A stretch of 64,000 nucleotides of DNA from Flavobacteriaceae bacterium (GCA_027490305.1 JAIXYI010000071.1:28679-92678), one strand, 5' to 3'. Numbered from the stretch's first letter, positions 15,746-25,793 are shown. Numbers and translations: made by a program. Notes: generated by a model not told the origin, from the letters alone.

Positions 15746-17599
15746 ATGGCAGAAGAGCATTTGTATACCGAAGAGAACATCCGATCCCTCGACTGGAAGG
15801 AGCATATCCGCATGCGTCCGGGGATGTATATCGGAAAACTCGGCGACGGTTCTTCTCCCGATGATGGCATTTACATCCTCCTCAAAGAGGTCATCGACAA
15901 TTGTATCGACGAGTTCGTCATGGGCGCCGGCAAGACCATCGAGGTCACCGTGCGCGACAAAATGGTTACCGTTCGCGATTACGGACGCGGCATCCCGCTG
16001 GGGAAGGTCGTCGACGTTGTATCGCGCATGAACACCGGCGGCAAATACGATAGTAAGGCGTTTAAGAAATCAGTCGGACTCAACGGCGTCGGTACCAAAG
16101 CCGTCAACGCCTTGTCGACGTTCTTTCGCGTCGAGTCAGTGCGCGACAACCAGCAGAAAGCGGCCGAGTTTTCAGCAGGCGAGTTGACATTGGAAGAAGA
16201 CGTAATCGAATCGACCAAACGCCGCGGTACCAAAGTGCAGTTCATCGCCGACGAAACGATTTTCCGTCATTATAAGTACCGGAATGAATACATCATCCGG
16301 ATGCTCAAAAACTACTGCTACCTCAATACGGGGCTGACGATTTATTACAACGGTGAAAAGTATTATTCCGACAACGGACTCAAAGACCTCCTGGAGGAAA
16401 CCATCACCGATGAGGATTGCGTGTATCCGATCATCCACCTGCGCGGCGACGACATCGAAATCGCGATGACGCACAGCAAGACGCAGTATTCGGAAGAGTA
16501 TTATTCGTTTGTAAACGGACAAAACACCACCCAGGGCGGCACCCACCTCGGGGCGTTCCGCGAGGCCGTCGTGCGCACGGTAAAAGAATTTTACAACAAG
16601 AACTTCGAGGCGTCCGATATCCGCAAGTCGATCGTATCGGCCATTTCCGTGAAAGTGGAAGAACCGGTGTTCGAAAGCCAGACGAAGACGAAATTAGGGT
16701 CGACGGAAATGGGTCCCGGACTCACGTCTGTCCGAACCTTTGTCAACGACTTCGTCAAGAACCAACTCGACAATTTCCTGCACAAGAACCCCGAAGTGGC
16801 CGATGCGTTGTTGCGCAAGATCCTGCAGGCCGAACGCGAGCGCAAAGAACTGTCCGGCATCCGCAAACTGGCCCGTGAACGCGCCAAGAAAGCATCACTC
16901 CACAATAAAAAACTGCGTGACTGCCGCGTCCACCTGACCGACACCAAGAACCCGCGCAGCCTCGAAAGCACCCTGTTCATCACCGAGGGCGACTCGGCGT
17001 CGGGTTCCATCACCAAATCCCGCGATGTCAACACGCAGGCCGTATTCAGCCTCCGCGGAAAGCCGTTGAATTCGTATGGCATGACGAAGAAAATCGTCTA
17101 TGAAAACGAAGAATTCAACCTGTTGCAGGCCGCGCTCGACATCGAGGAGGAAATGGAAAACCTCCGCTACAACAACATCGTCATCGCCACCGACGCCGAC
17201 GTCGACGGCATGCACATCCGGCTGTTGCTGATTACGTTCTTCCTGCAGTTCTTCCCCGAACTCATCAAAGAAGGGCATTTGTATATCCTGCAAACGCCGC
17301 TGTTCCGCGTCCGCAACAAAAAAGAAACGATCTACTGCTACAGCGAGCAGGAGCGCGTCGACGCCATCGAAAAACTAAAACCAAAGCCCGAGATCACGCG
17401 ATTCAAAGGGCTCGGAGAAATATCCCCAGACGAATTCAAGCACTTCATCGGTGCCGACATACGCCTCGACCCGGTCATGCTCGACAAGGCCACGTCGATC
17501 GAGAAACTGCTCGAATTCTATATGGGCAAAAACACACCCGACCGGCAAGACTTCATCATCAATAATTTGAAGGTGGAGCTTGACGTCATTGAAAAATAA
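15746..17599 (+). CDS. parE: DNA topoisomerase IV subunit B
   Basis: This 617-residue ATPase subunit of topoisomerase IV decatenates daughter chromosomes together with ParC. The GHKL ATPase domain shows [24 protein letters not shown] and [13 protein letters not shown]. The TOPRIM domain shows [10 protein letters not shown] and [12 protein letters not shown]. The length and start ([20 protein letters not shown]) match Flavobacteriaceae ParE rather than GyrB. It is the first gene of an operon whose expected partner parC starts only at 20658. A three-gene AT-rich module begins 6 bp after the parE stop. Confidence 0.95.
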   Translation: MAEEHLYTEENIRSLDWKEHIRMRPGMYIGKLGDGSSPDDGIYILLKEVIDNCIDEFVMGAGKTIEVTVRDKMVTVRDYGRGIPLGKVVDVVSRMNTGGKYDSKAFKKSVGLNGVGTKAVNALSTFFRVESVRDNQQKAAEFSAGELTLEEDVIESTKRRGTKVQFIADETIFRHYKYRNEYIIRMLKNYCYLNTGLTIYYNGEKYYSDNGLKDLLEETITDEDCVYPIIHLRGDDIEIAMTHSKTQYSEEYYSFVNGQNTTQGGTHLGAFREAVVRTVKEFYNKNFEASDIRKSIVSAISVKVEEPVFESQTKTKLGSTEMGPGLTSVRTFVNDFVKNQLDNFLHKNPEVADALLRKILQAERERKELSGIRKLARERAKKASLHNKKLRDCRVHLTDTKNPRSLESTLFITEGDSASGSITKSRDVNTQAVFSLRGKPLNSYGMTKKIVYENEEFNLLQAALDIEEEMENLRYNNIVIATDADVDGMHIRLLLITFFLQFFPELIKEGHLYILQTPLFRVRNKKETIYCYSEQERVDAIEKLKPKPEITRFKGLGEISPDEFKHFIGADIRLDPVMLDKATSIEKLLEFYMGKNTPDRQDFIINNLKVELDVIEK

Positions 17600-17605
17600 A
17601 AATTT

Positions 17606-18745
17606 ATGCAAGAAGAGCTAGGCGATATTGAAAAAGAAGAAGGTAATGAGGATATTCAGATTCTCGTTCCGTTTGACCCCGCTGAGATTAACATAAAAAT
17701 AGTTCCGCGGACGGTTGGACAGCTTGTGGAGCTATTAGAAGATCAACAGATATTGATACCTAAGTATCAACGATTGCCAAACCTTTGGAATGAGCGAAAG
17801 AAAAGTAGGTTTATCGAATCTTTAATGCTAGAACTACCGATTCCGCTTTTTTATTTTGACGAAGGTGATGATAAAAAATGGTATGTTGTTGACGGGCTGC
17901 AAAGGATGAGTACTCTTGAGCATTTTATGATAGGAAATGGAAAATTAAGTAATAATAGAGAACATTTAATACTCAATAATCTCGAATTTCTTACGGAGTT
18001 CAACGGTAAGTCATGGAGCGATCTGCCACGAGATATCAAACGACGAATCAACTCTAATCAGGTAACGATAAACTTGATTGGTAAAGGTACTCCAGATGAG
18101 GTAAAATACACGATATTTAGCCGAATTAATCAAGGAGATGTGCCGCTAACTCCCCAGGAAATTCGAACGGCCTTATTCCAAGGTTATAGGGTGGATTTCC
18201 TGGAGTCGCTGGTATCGCATGAAACTTCCGAGGGACAGTTATTTCATAAGGTAACCGCGGGGTCAGTAAAGACGCGCAGGCAAGAAGACTTAGATTTTGT
18301 ATCTCGATTCGTAGCTTTCTATTTAATCAGTTTTTTAGAGTATGAACCGGACTTGGATCGATTTATAACGACTGGTACAAAGAAAATTCCGGAAGAATCT
18401 AAGAAACTAGAATCTATTAAGAGAGATTTTTGTAGGTCTTTGAACTTATCTTATACGTTGTTTGGTATAGATGCATTCCGAAAGCGGCTTAACGAGAGCG
18501 ATAGTAGGAGGCCAATTAACAAGCCTATGTTTGAGGTTCTAAGTGTGGCGTTCGCTAAATTGGATGACGAAACTCATGCCCAAATTTTAAAGAGAAAATC
18601 TGAATTTGTAAAGGAGTTCATTAATTTTCAAGGTCGTAATTCACGTTTCTGGAATGCGATTTCTACAGGTACTGCCACTAAAGACAGTGTGCTTACTAGG
18701 AATAGAGAATTTGATACGTTTTTAAAATCGTTTTTAGATGATTAG
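17606..18745 (+). CDS. DUF262 domain protein of the parE-parC module
   Basis: This 379-residue protein has a DUF262 (ParB/Srx-like) N-terminal domain, as in GmrS/D-type and other defence proteins. Visible motifs are IPKYQR (51-56), the hallmark VVDGLQR (94-100), FSRIN (171-175) and LTPQEIRTAL (181-190). There is no DUF1524 HNH domain, so it is not a complete GmrSD nuclease. It starts 6 bp after parE and overlaps the ATPase gene by 8 bp. The gene is much more AT-rich than parE and parC, which suggests acquisition. Nucleotide-dependent nuclease or sensor activity is inferred from the family only. Confidence 0.85.
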   Translation: MQEELGDIEKEEGNEDIQILVPFDPAEINIKIVPRTVGQLVELLEDQQILIPKYQRLPNLWNERKKSRFIESLMLELPIPLFYFDEGDDKKWYVVDGLQRMSTLEHFMIGNGKLSNNREHLILNNLEFLTEFNGKSWSDLPRDIKRRINSNQVTINLIGKGTPDEVKYTIFSRINQGDVPLTPQEIRTALFQGYRVDFLESLVSHETSEGQLFHKVTAGSVKTRRQEDLDFVSRFVAFYLISFLEYEPDLDRFITTGTKKIPEESKKLESIKRDFCRSLNLSYTLFGIDAFRKRLNESDSRRPINKPMFEVLSVAFAKLDDETHAQILKRKSEFVKEFINFQGRNSRFWNAISTGTATKDSVLTRNREFDTFLKSFLDD

Positions 18746-19892
18746 GTCGATAAGAATACAGAATTTTAAATCTCATAAAGACACTACGATAGAGTTTGGA
18801 AAGCTTACCGTCTTGTGTGGTTCTAACGGTGTTGGAAAATCGTCTTCCACACAGTTGTTGTTACTACTACGAGAGGCCTACTTGAAGGATCGTAGCTTTA
18901 ACATTCTCGATTTAAAGTCGAATCCAGTTAAAATAGGAACTGTTAGTGACGCAATATATCAGTTCGGACAATATGATGGATTTTCTCTTGAGTTGCTGTT
19001 CGATAACGATCAGAAGTCGGTTTTTCACTACGAATCGCTGTCCGAGAGTGACAATTTGAAAAGCTTTATAAAGCTAAACATAGAGAAATCAACAATTGAT
19101 TTTGAATCGCTTTCTAATGAAAGTCTTTTTAATGAAAATTTTCAATATATCAGTGCGGCGAGATTAAGCCCCCAAATTCAATATCCAAAAGACGACAAGG
19201 TAGTAGATGTGTTCAAACAAATTTCAGTTATCGACGGAAATGCAGAGTTTTTCGTTCATTTCTTAGATAGATACAGAAACAATGAGGTTATTGAGGAAAT
19301 CTGCATTTTGGATGATAACCGATTTTCCGACTTAATGAGTCAAGTTATAGCTTGGGAGAAATTGATTAGTGAGGGCGTGAACATTGAAATCGAAGATGCA
19401 GGCAAGTTGGGTTTTTTACTGAGATACAACTTCGCGACTGAAATAGGCACGACAAAAAAAACTAAAAGTTTCGAAGCGACGAATGTTGGATTTGGACTAA
19501 GTTACGTGATGCCTATTTTAGTAGCTATACTGTCCGCAAATAAAGGGGCTCTGTTAATTATTGAGAACCCGGAGGCGCATTTACATCCGAAAGGAATCGC
19601 TAAGTTAACCGAGTTAATTTGCATCGCTTCTCAAGCCGGAATTCAAATTGTTGTAGAAACTCACTCTGATCATGTCTTAAATGGCATACTTGTCCAATGT
19701 AAAAAATTTGAAAATTTTAATAAGGGTATTGACAAAGAGAATGTTTCCATTTATCAATTTGAACGGAAGGATAGTGAGCACAAAAGTAATGCTATAAATA
19801 TCGAAGTACTTAACAACGGAGTTTTAAAGACTCAGCCCGACGACTTTTTTGATCAAATTGAAAAAGACTTGAATAGTTTAATGGGATTTTAA
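18738..19892 (+). CDS. AAA ATPase with DUF3696 tail (parE-parC module)
   Basis: This 384-residue ABC/SMC-type ATPase has Walker A CGSNGVGKSS (27-36), a YISAARLSP element (137-145), a signature-like NVGFGLSYVMP (249-259), Walker B LLIIENPEAHLHP (272-284) and VVETHSDHVLNG (305-316). The ending QPDDFFDQIEKDL is the DUF3696 tail. Such ATPases (OLD/RecF-like without the Toprim nuclease) occur in multi-gene anti-phage systems. It overlaps the DUF262 gene by 8 bp and is followed 1 bp later by the third module gene. Tight coupling suggests a complex. Confidence 0.87.
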   Translation: MIRSIRIQNFKSHKDTTIEFGKLTVLCGSNGVGKSSSTQLLLLLREAYLKDRSFNILDLKSNPVKIGTVSDAIYQFGQYDGFSLELLFDNDQKSVFHYESLSESDNLKSFIKLNIEKSTIDFESLSNESLFNENFQYISAARLSPQIQYPKDDKVVDVFKQISVIDGNAEFFVHFLDRYRNNEVIEEICILDDNRFSDLMSQVIAWEKLISEGVNIEIEDAGKLGFLLRYNFATEIGTTKKTKSFEATNVGFGLSYVMPILVAILSANKGALLIIENPEAHLHPKGIAKLTELICIASQAGIQIVVETHSDHVLNGILVQCKKFENFNKGIDKENVSIYQFERKDSEHKSNAINIEVLNNGVLKTQPDDFFDQIEKDLNSLMGF

Positions 19893-19893
19893 G

Positions 19894-20661
19894 ATGTCAA
19901 TAAGCCTGTTTATAAATTTTCCAACAGATGATGATGGCGTTCTAGAGAATATAGATGGTCATGTCTTTGAAGATGTTTTTCTCTTATCTGACTCTATTCG
20001 AAGGTTACCACAATCGAGAGTATTTTTCGATGCTTCGAATGTCGAATTGTTTTTAAGCAAGACACTTGATATCGCTACCTACCTTCAAAAGAAATCAGTT
20101 CAACTGGGTTTGAAGCTTAATAAAATGTCGGCAAAAGATATCTCAAAGGAATTTTTGCACAGTGATGAAATTATCTATGCGAAGTGGAACAGCAATCTTT
20201 TTTCTGTAGAATATGCTCCGAACATTCTTAAAGAAATAACGGAACGCAGAATACTGTATCCGGATGAAAAATGCCTTTTTATAAATTTTGGAAGATCTAT
20301 TAATTCATGTCGTGAAAGATTTCTCATTTTCAAAGACTCCAAAGCACATCCTGAGTTGCCTAATACTTTTGTTCATGTAGATTTTGTTAATGATTTTTCC
20401 GAATTTGAATTATGGTTGGCGGGAAACGTAGTTTCTGGTTTTAATCTTTTGGATACAAATCGCTTCTATAGAACTAGTCATCATATACAAGGTAAGCCAG
20501 TTTTTTTTGAACCGAAAGAAAAGCGATATTGGTATTTGGATAACCTTCACAAAAACGAATATGAGGTTTTTAATTCCAATAAAGAACATATTGGTGTTTC
20601 TAACTTGGAAGGACAAATAAACTTTGATAAGGCAGTACCAGGTAGAACTTTTGAAAGATGA
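19894..20661 (+). CDS. Third gene of the parE-parC module, unknown family
   Basis: This 255-residue protein has no signal peptide or membrane segment. It begins MSISLFINFPTDDDGVLENI and ends with an aromatic-rich segment (KRYWYLDNLHKNEYEVF) and HIGVSNLEGQINFD. I do not recognise the family. It follows the DUF3696 ATPase by 1 bp, and its TGA overlaps the parC ATG (ATGA at 20658-20661). It is therefore the link between the module and the essential parC gene. It could be the effector of the trio. Low GC matches the two upstream module genes. Confidence 0.75.
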   Translation: MSISLFINFPTDDDGVLENIDGHVFEDVFLLSDSIRRLPQSRVFFDASNVELFLSKTLDIATYLQKKSVQLGLKLNKMSAKDISKEFLHSDEIIYAKWNSNLFSVEYAPNILKEITERRILYPDEKCLFINFGRSINSCRERFLIFKDSKAHPELPNTFVHVDFVNDFSEFELWLAGNVVSGFNLLDTNRFYRTSHHIQGKPVFFEPKEKRYWYLDNLHKNEYEVFNSNKEHIGVSNLEGQINFDKAVPGRTFER

Positions 20662-23333
20662 TTGAACAAGATGATATATTCCCCAAAGGAACAACAAACA
20701 ATGAGGAGCAAAATTCCCACTCCAGCGACAACTTCTACGAAAATGACGAAGTAAACCCCGACGATACCATCGTCAAGGTCACCGGTATGTATAAAGACTG
20801 GTTCCTTGATTATGCGTCGTATGTGATCCTGGAACGTGCGGTGCCCGCCATTGAAGACGGGTTTAAACCCGTGCAGCGCCGCATCATGCACTCGATGCGC
20901 GAACTCGATGACGGGCGTTACAACAAGGTGGCCAATATCGTAGGGCACACCATGCAGTACCACCCGCACGGTGACGCGTCCATCGGCGACGCCATCGTGC
21001 AGATCGGGCAGAAAGACCTGCTGATCGACACCCAGGGGAACTGGGGCAACATCCTCACAGGCGATGGGGCCGCAGCCTCACGTTACATTGAAGCGCGACT
21101 TTCGAAGTTTGCGCTTGAAGTACTTTACTCCCCTAAAATCACCGAATGGCAGTTGTCGTATGACGGCCGCCGCAACGAACCTATCAACCTTCCCGTCAAG
21201 TTCCCATTACTGTTGGCGCAAGGGGCGGAGGGCATCGCGGTGGGTCTGTCCACGAAAGTGCTGCCGCACAACTTCAATGAATTGATTGACGCGTCTATCA
21301 AGGTGTTGAAAAAGCAGTCGTTTGTGCTGTACCCGGATTTCCCCACCGCCGGTATCGCCGATATCTCGAATTACAACGACGGTATGCGGGGCGGTCGTGT
21401 GCGGGTGCGGGCGAAGATCTCACAGCTTGACAAACAGACGCTGGTCATTACCCAAATTCCGTTTTCCACCAATACGTCGACCTTGATCGACAGCATCCTG
21501 AAGGCCAATGATAAAGGGAAGATAAAGGTTAAGAAGATCGAAGATAATACGGCGGCTGAGGTTGAAATCCTGATCCACCTTCCGCCCGGCGTATCGCCTG
21601 ATAAAACCATCGACGCACTCTACGCGTTTACGGCCTGCGAAACATCGGTAGCCCCGCTCGGTTGCGTGATCGATTCACACAAGCCGCGGTTCATCGGCGT
21701 GACCGACATGCTGAAAATCTCGACACATCGCACCGTTGAACTCCTGCGGTCGGAACTCGAAATCGAACTCAGTGAACTCGAAGAAAAATGGCATTTCCTT
21801 TCGCTCGAACGCATCTTCATCGAAAACCGGATTTACCGTCTCATCGAAGAAGAGGAAACGTGGGAAGGGGTCATCCGGGCGATTGACAACGGACTCAAGC
21901 CGTTCACGAAACACCTGAAACGTGAAGTGACCGATGATGATATCGTCCGCCTGACGGAAATCCGCATCAAACGTATCTCGAAGTTTGACATCGACAAGGC
22001 GCAGCAACTCATCGAATCGCTTGAGGCCGATATCGAACAGGTGAAACACCATTTGGAGCACATCATTGAATTTGCCATCGATTACTTCAAACGACTGAAA
22101 GAGAAATACGGCAAAGGACGCGAACGGCAAACAGAACTCCGTAGTTTCGACAACATCGAAGCAACGAAGGTCGCTCTTCGGAATACTAAGCTATATGTCA
22201 ATAGGGAAGAGGGCTTCATCGGCACCGGACTTAAACGCGACGAATACGTGGGCGATTGCTCCGATATCGACGATGTGATCGTGTTCCTACGCGACGGTAA
22301 GATGCTGGTGACGAAAGTCGACGATAAGAAGTTCGTCGGCAAGGATATCATCCACATCGCCGTCTTCGACAAAAACGACAAACGCACTATTTACAACATG
22401 ATTTACCGCGATGGTAAGTCGGGGCCGTCGTATGTCAAACGTTTCAACGTCTCGGGCGTGACCCGCGACAAGGCCTACGACCTGACCCAGGAAAAACCGG
22501 GTTCGATGGTGTTGTATTTTTCCGGAAACCCGAACGGCGAGGCCGAGGTGGTCACGGTATTGTTGCGTGCGGTCGGTTCGGTGAAAAAGCTGAAATTCGA
22601 TCTCGACTTTGCCACTATCGCCATCAAAGGACGGGCCTCAAGGGGTAATACCGTCACGAAATACCCCATCAAGAAAATCGAACTGAAGGAGAAAGGTATA
22701 TCAACCCTTCGTCCGCGTAAGGTGTGGTTCGACGACACCGTGCAACGTCTGAATGTCGACGGGCGCGGCGAACTATTGGGCGAGTTCAAACCCAACGACC
22801 GGTTGTTGGTCATTACCCAATCAGGTAAAGTCAAGACGATCATTCCGGAATTGTCAACGCATTTCGAAGACGATATGATCCGTCTCGAAAAATGGAACCC
22901 GAAGAAGCCGGTGTCGGCCATTTATTATGATGGGGAGAAAGAACGCTATTACGTGAAGCGTTTTCTGGTCGAGAACGAGAATAAGGAAGAGTTGTTCATC
23001 AGCGAGCATGCGAGTTCCCATCTTGAAATTGTCTCAACCGACTGGCGACCCGTAGCGGAAGTCGTATTTGCCAAGGTAAAAGGCGTCCAGAAAGACAACC
23101 AGACCGTCGATCTTGAGCAGTTCATCTCGGTCAAAGGCATCAAAGCCCAGGGCAACCAACTCACCACTGATAAAGTCAAGCAAATCAATCTGCTCGATCC
23201 GTTGCCATACGAAGAAGAACCTGAGCCTGAACCAGAACCGGTGCCGCTCGCATCAGCAGACGATACGTCGGATGAGGTGGAAGCGCTTCCGGATCCACCG
23301 GTGGATGAGGAAGGACAGACGACGTTGTTCTGA
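20658..23333 (+). CDS. parC: DNA topoisomerase IV subunit A
   Basis: This 891-residue DNA-cleaving subunit of topoisomerase IV has its quinolone-resistance region at about 91-125 (YHPHGDASIGDAIVQ) and the catalytic Tyr143 in AAASRYIEARLS. A beta-pinwheel C-terminal domain follows, then a tail rich in Glu and Pro ending EGQTTLF. The start overlaps the stop of the preceding module gene, so its translation probably depends on ribosomes finishing that gene. An internal Met at residue 44 (TGMYKDWFLDY) is too far into the conserved region to be the start. GC is high again, like parE. Confidence 0.95.
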   Translation: MIEQDDIFPKGTTNNEEQNSHSSDNFYENDEVNPDDTIVKVTGMYKDWFLDYASYVILERAVPAIEDGFKPVQRRIMHSMRELDDGRYNKVANIVGHTMQYHPHGDASIGDAIVQIGQKDLLIDTQGNWGNILTGDGAAASRYIEARLSKFALEVLYSPKITEWQLSYDGRRNEPINLPVKFPLLLAQGAEGIAVGLSTKVLPHNFNELIDASIKVLKKQSFVLYPDFPTAGIADISNYNDGMRGGRVRVRAKISQLDKQTLVITQIPFSTNTSTLIDSILKANDKGKIKVKKIEDNTAAEVEILIHLPPGVSPDKTIDALYAFTACETSVAPLGCVIDSHKPRFIGVTDMLKISTHRTVELLRSELEIELSELEEKWHFLSLERIFIENRIYRLIEEEETWEGVIRAIDNGLKPFTKHLKREVTDDDIVRLTEIRIKRISKFDIDKAQQLIESLEADIEQVKHHLEHIIEFAIDYFKRLKEKYGKGRERQTELRSFDNIEATKVALRNTKLYVNREEGFIGTGLKRDEYVGDCSDIDDVIVFLRDGKMLVTKVDDKKFVGKDIIHIAVFDKNDKRTIYNMIYRDGKSGPSYVKRFNVSGVTRDKAYDLTQEKPGSMVLYFSGNPNGEAEVVTVLLRAVGSVKKLKFDLDFATIAIKGRASRGNTVTKYPIKKIELKEKGISTLRPRKVWFDDTVQRLNVDGRGELLGEFKPNDRLLVITQSGKVKTIIPELSTHFEDDMIRLEKWNPKKPVSAIYYDGEKERYYVKRFLVENENKEELFISEHASSHLEIVSTDWRPVAEVVFAKVKGVQKDNQTVDLEQFISVKGIKAQGNQLTTDKVKQINLLDPLPYEEEPEPEPEPVPLASADDTSDEVEALPDPPVDEEGQTTLF

Positions 23334-23736
23334 ATGTCCAGCGACAGTAGCGGGGTTGGGGTAGGTGTTGGGTTTTAAGGTTTGAGTGTTGGGTGTCGAG
23401 TGCGTTGCAGCCAGGCCCTAACTTCTGGGTATAAGTGCTTCAACTTTCGAACTCTATCGGCTTTTTAAGCACAATTCTTGGTTTAGTTCTTGGTCACCAG
23501 GTCGTCTCTTCAACTTTCGACTTTCCACTTTCGACGTCGGACTTCCGACTTTAACAATTTCTACGGTTTTCCCGCACGGCCATGTCAGGCGGATTTTGTA
23601 TTTTACCTTCAGGGAAGGGGCGGATGCATCCCTTACAAAAAAGCCGCGATTGTTGGTTACGGGAAAACCGCATATTTTGTTAAAGTTGTATTTGATGACG
23701 TTGTGGTTTTTGCCAACATCACTAATCCTATAAAAT
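23334..23736. other. Intergenic region with MITE-like element
   Basis: The gap between convergent parC and the outer-membrane-protein gene has no gene. It contains degenerate word repeats (variants of TCGACTTTCCACTTTCGACTT near 23505-23550) and the MITE-like copy at 23549-23685. Confidence 0.5.
23549..23685 (+). repeat. MITE-like repeat, copy A (137 bp)
   Basis: Termini CTTTAACAA..ACGGTTTTCCCG (23549-23574) and CGGGAAAACCG..TTGTTAAAG (23660-23685) are near-perfect inverted repeats of about 26 bp. The core shares GGGGCGGATGCATCCCTTAC with a second copy at 63546-63681 in the same orientation. There is no coding potential. The size and ends suggest a miniature non-autonomous element. Confidence 0.7.
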
Positions 23737-23769
23737 AAAAAGCACGGAACGATATGCTCCGTGCTTTTT
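23737..23769. terminator. Bidirectional terminator
   Basis: AGCACGGA (23741-23748) pairs with TCCGTGCT (23758-23765), flanked by A-run and T-run. It serves the minus-strand operon ending at 23785 and could also end parC read-through. Confidence 0.75.
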
Positions 23770-23784
23770 CTGCCTTGTAACAAG

Positions 23785-24744
23785 TTAAAGGGAGAAGTTC
23801 AGATTGACACTTATCCGGTATTTCGCATCAACATTTCCGCCCGTAAGGTTTTGCGAAATCGGCAGCAAGACCGTTGTGCCCATCGACCAACGCTTCCAAC
23901 CCGCTTCGAAGGCGGCCTTGCCAAAGAAGACGTCGCCTGAGGTGTTCGCTACCCGCTGGTTGTGTTGGTAGTTGCTGTCATACTTTTCGCCGGCAAAACC
24001 CAATTGCGGCGAGAGTGTCCAACTCCCTGATTCACGCAAAGAAAATACGGTACCGGCATAGTTCAACTGATTGCCAAAACGATAGCTATTCGCGTTTTCC
24101 GTTTTCACGATATAGTTCACCATGGCGTTTACGCCCCATTTTCGGTAGGTAATCAGGTATTCCGCGGCGAGTGGTACGTCCCAACTTCCGGTACCCAATT
24201 GGAATCCGGGGTTGATGCTGCCATTGTTGTCGGATGCATACGTTCCCAACGGCATCTTGACGCCTGCACCCAAACGGAGCTCCTGGGGCAGCCGGGCCAG
24301 CGTATCGTGTAGGGTTGAATAGACCGGATAGAGCGCCAATACCGTAACATCGCCAAAGCCTTCAATCGATTGACTGCCGGTTTCTGTGGCCCGCGTGTTG
24401 TGGTGATAGGGCGCCATTACGGTGACATTCAGCTTTTTCCCCACGGGGATTCTACCCCACAACTGAATCGTGTGGAACGTTTCGGTTCGCCAGGGTGAGT
24501 TGGCGTAGAGTCCGTCGGTCGTTTCATAACGCTGGTACATATAGCGAACCCCTACAAATCGGCTGTTGAGCATCGAGGCAAACCCCATACTGCCGCCGCT
24601 GGCCGAGCAACCACAGGCATCACACGGCATTCGGGAGATTGCCAGTTCACTGGGAGGCGGGCCAAAGTTTCGGGTTACCAAGCTGTCATTAACCGCTCCC
24701 AGCGCCCAAAACGGCATCATTATTAGTATCAGAAGTCGTTTCAT
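23785..24744 (-). CDS. Outer-membrane protein of an MbnP/MbnH-like cluster
   Basis: This 319-residue protein has a signal peptide (MKRLLILIMMPFWALGA) and a beta-barrel-like body with alternating aromatic strands, ending in the C-terminal pattern KYRISVNLNFSL. A CDACGCSASGG motif at 41-51 lies near the mature N-terminus and could bind metal. Its start overlaps the stop of the di-heme peroxidase gene by 1 bp, so it belongs to the same operon. Proteins of this look are often annotated as transporter or phenol-degradation MetA-like. A role in copper or metal passage is inferred from context. Confidence 0.7.
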   Translation of the reverse strand: MKRLLILIMMPFWALGAVNDSLVTRNFGPPPSELAISRMPCDACGCSASGGSMGFASMLNSRFVGVRYMYQRYETTDGLYANSPWRTETFHTIQLWGRIPVGKKLNVTVMAPYHHNTRATETGSQSIEGFGDVTVLALYPVYSTLHDTLARLPQELRLGAGVKMPLGTYASDNNGSINPGFQLGTGSWDVPLAAEYLITYRKWGVNAMVNYIVKTENANSYRFGNQLNYAGTVFSLRESGSWTLSPQLGFAGEKYDSNYQHNQRVANTSGDVFFGKAAFEAGWKRWSMGTTVLLPISQNLTGGNVDAKYRISVNLNFSL

Positions 24745-25793
24745 CAGTATTCAGAATAAAGAGGGTTGTTGAGAAAATGGGTGTCTGTAAGCGTTTGGAG
24801 AAACGCGATTAGATTCGCCTTTTCGGTCGTACTCAGTCGGATGCCGGGCGTATCACCCGCCAACAACGGATCGAGTGTGGGCGAATCGACCACGCCCGAA
24901 TTATAGTGCTCCAATACGGCCTCAAGCGAATAGAACCGACCATCGTGCATATACGGCGCCGTCACGGCTACGTTTCGCAGGCTCGGCACCTTAAAGCGAT
25001 AGCGATCGGCAGGATTTTCGGTCACGCGGTAGCGCCCGACATCGTTCAACTGCGGGTTGACGGGCAGCCCGTTGTTCCGGAAGCTGTTGTCGGTTTGCAG
25101 GTCGGTCGCGTGGCACGAAGCGCACTTTGCCTGAAAGGTGGCATAACCTGCCAGTTCCTGTTCCGTAAGTTCGCCGCCTGTTTCATTACGACGGTATTTA
25201 TCGAAATGGGAATCGGTGCTTCGGAGCATCACCATAAACTGTCCCAATGCTTTCAGCATGTGTTCAGAGTCAATGGCTTCACCCGGGAATGCCTTCGCAA
25301 ACAATCGCTTGTAGTCGCCGTCACGGTTCATCATAGCCACAATTTCCGTCAGGTCCCCCGCCATTTCCACGTCACTCAGTAGCGGAATGAGCGGCTGGGT
25401 GTCGAGGTGTGACGCGGCCCCATCCCACATAAAGGCGCTTTGCCACGCGAAATTCTGCAGGGGAGGTGCGTTACGCGTACCCACCGCATTGTTAACCCCA
25501 TGACTCAAACTATGACCATGGTGGGTAAAGGCGTTCGCCTGCATGTGGCAAAACGCACACGATACGACGCCATCGGCTGCCAGACGTCCGTCATAAAACA
25601 GCTTTTTCCCCAATTCAAAACCGGCCTCGGTGGGCGGATTGACAGTAAAGTCGTATACCGGTTGGGGAAAGTTCGACGGATTCGTGACAGTAAGCGGAAC
25701 CGGTTCGTAGCCCCCGTCGTCCGAACACGAAACGAGGAAAACGGAGGCTACCAAGCCGGCTGTCCACAGCAGTGACTTAGTCGTTGTGGACAT
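24744..25793 (-). CDS. Di-heme cytochrome c peroxidase / MbnH-like
   Basis: This 349-residue MauG/cytochrome-c-peroxidase-family protein has two haem-binding motifs, CAFCH (79-83) and CASCH (224-228). A lipobox (FLVSC, Cys23) points to a periplasm-facing lipoprotein. It overlaps the upstream MbnP-like gene by 17 bp. In methanobactin-type clusters MbnH oxidises a Trp of its partner MbnP to kynurenine to create a copper site, and the pairing here suggests the same job. The alternative is a classical H2O2-detoxifying peroxidase. Confidence 0.85.
   Translation of the reverse strand: MSTTTKSLLWTAGLVASVFLVSCSDDGGYEPVPLTVTNPSNFPQPVYDFTVNPPTEAGFELGKKLFYDGRLAADGVVSCAFCHMQANAFTHHGHSLSHGVNNAVGTRNAPPLQNFAWQSAFMWDGAASHLDTQPLIPLLSDVEMAGDLTEIVAMMNRDGDYKRLFAKAFPGEAIDSEHMLKALGQFMVMLRSTDSHFDKYRRNETGGELTEQELAGYATFQAKCASCHATDLQTDNSFRNNGLPVNPQLNDVGRYRVTENPADRYRFKVPSLRNVAVTAPYMHDGRFYSLEAVLEHYNSGVVDSPTLDPLLAGDTPGIRLSTTEKANLIAFLQTLTDTHFLNNPLYSEY

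Noticed and set aside
17606..18745. DUF262 gene as a GmrSD-type restriction enzyme
   Set aside because: No DUF1524/HNH nuclease domain is present in this protein or its two partners, so the GmrSD label does not fit.
23490..23783. Small frames containing FVRDASAP in the parC downstream region
   Set aside because: The frame comes from the MITE-like repeat and recurs in copy B at 63525-63791; it reflects repeat sequence rather than a protein.
25777..25793. Possible frameshift between the MbnP-like and MbnH-like genes
   Set aside because: The 17-bp overlap is between two complete proteins, each with its own signal peptide and lipobox, so no frameshift is needed.
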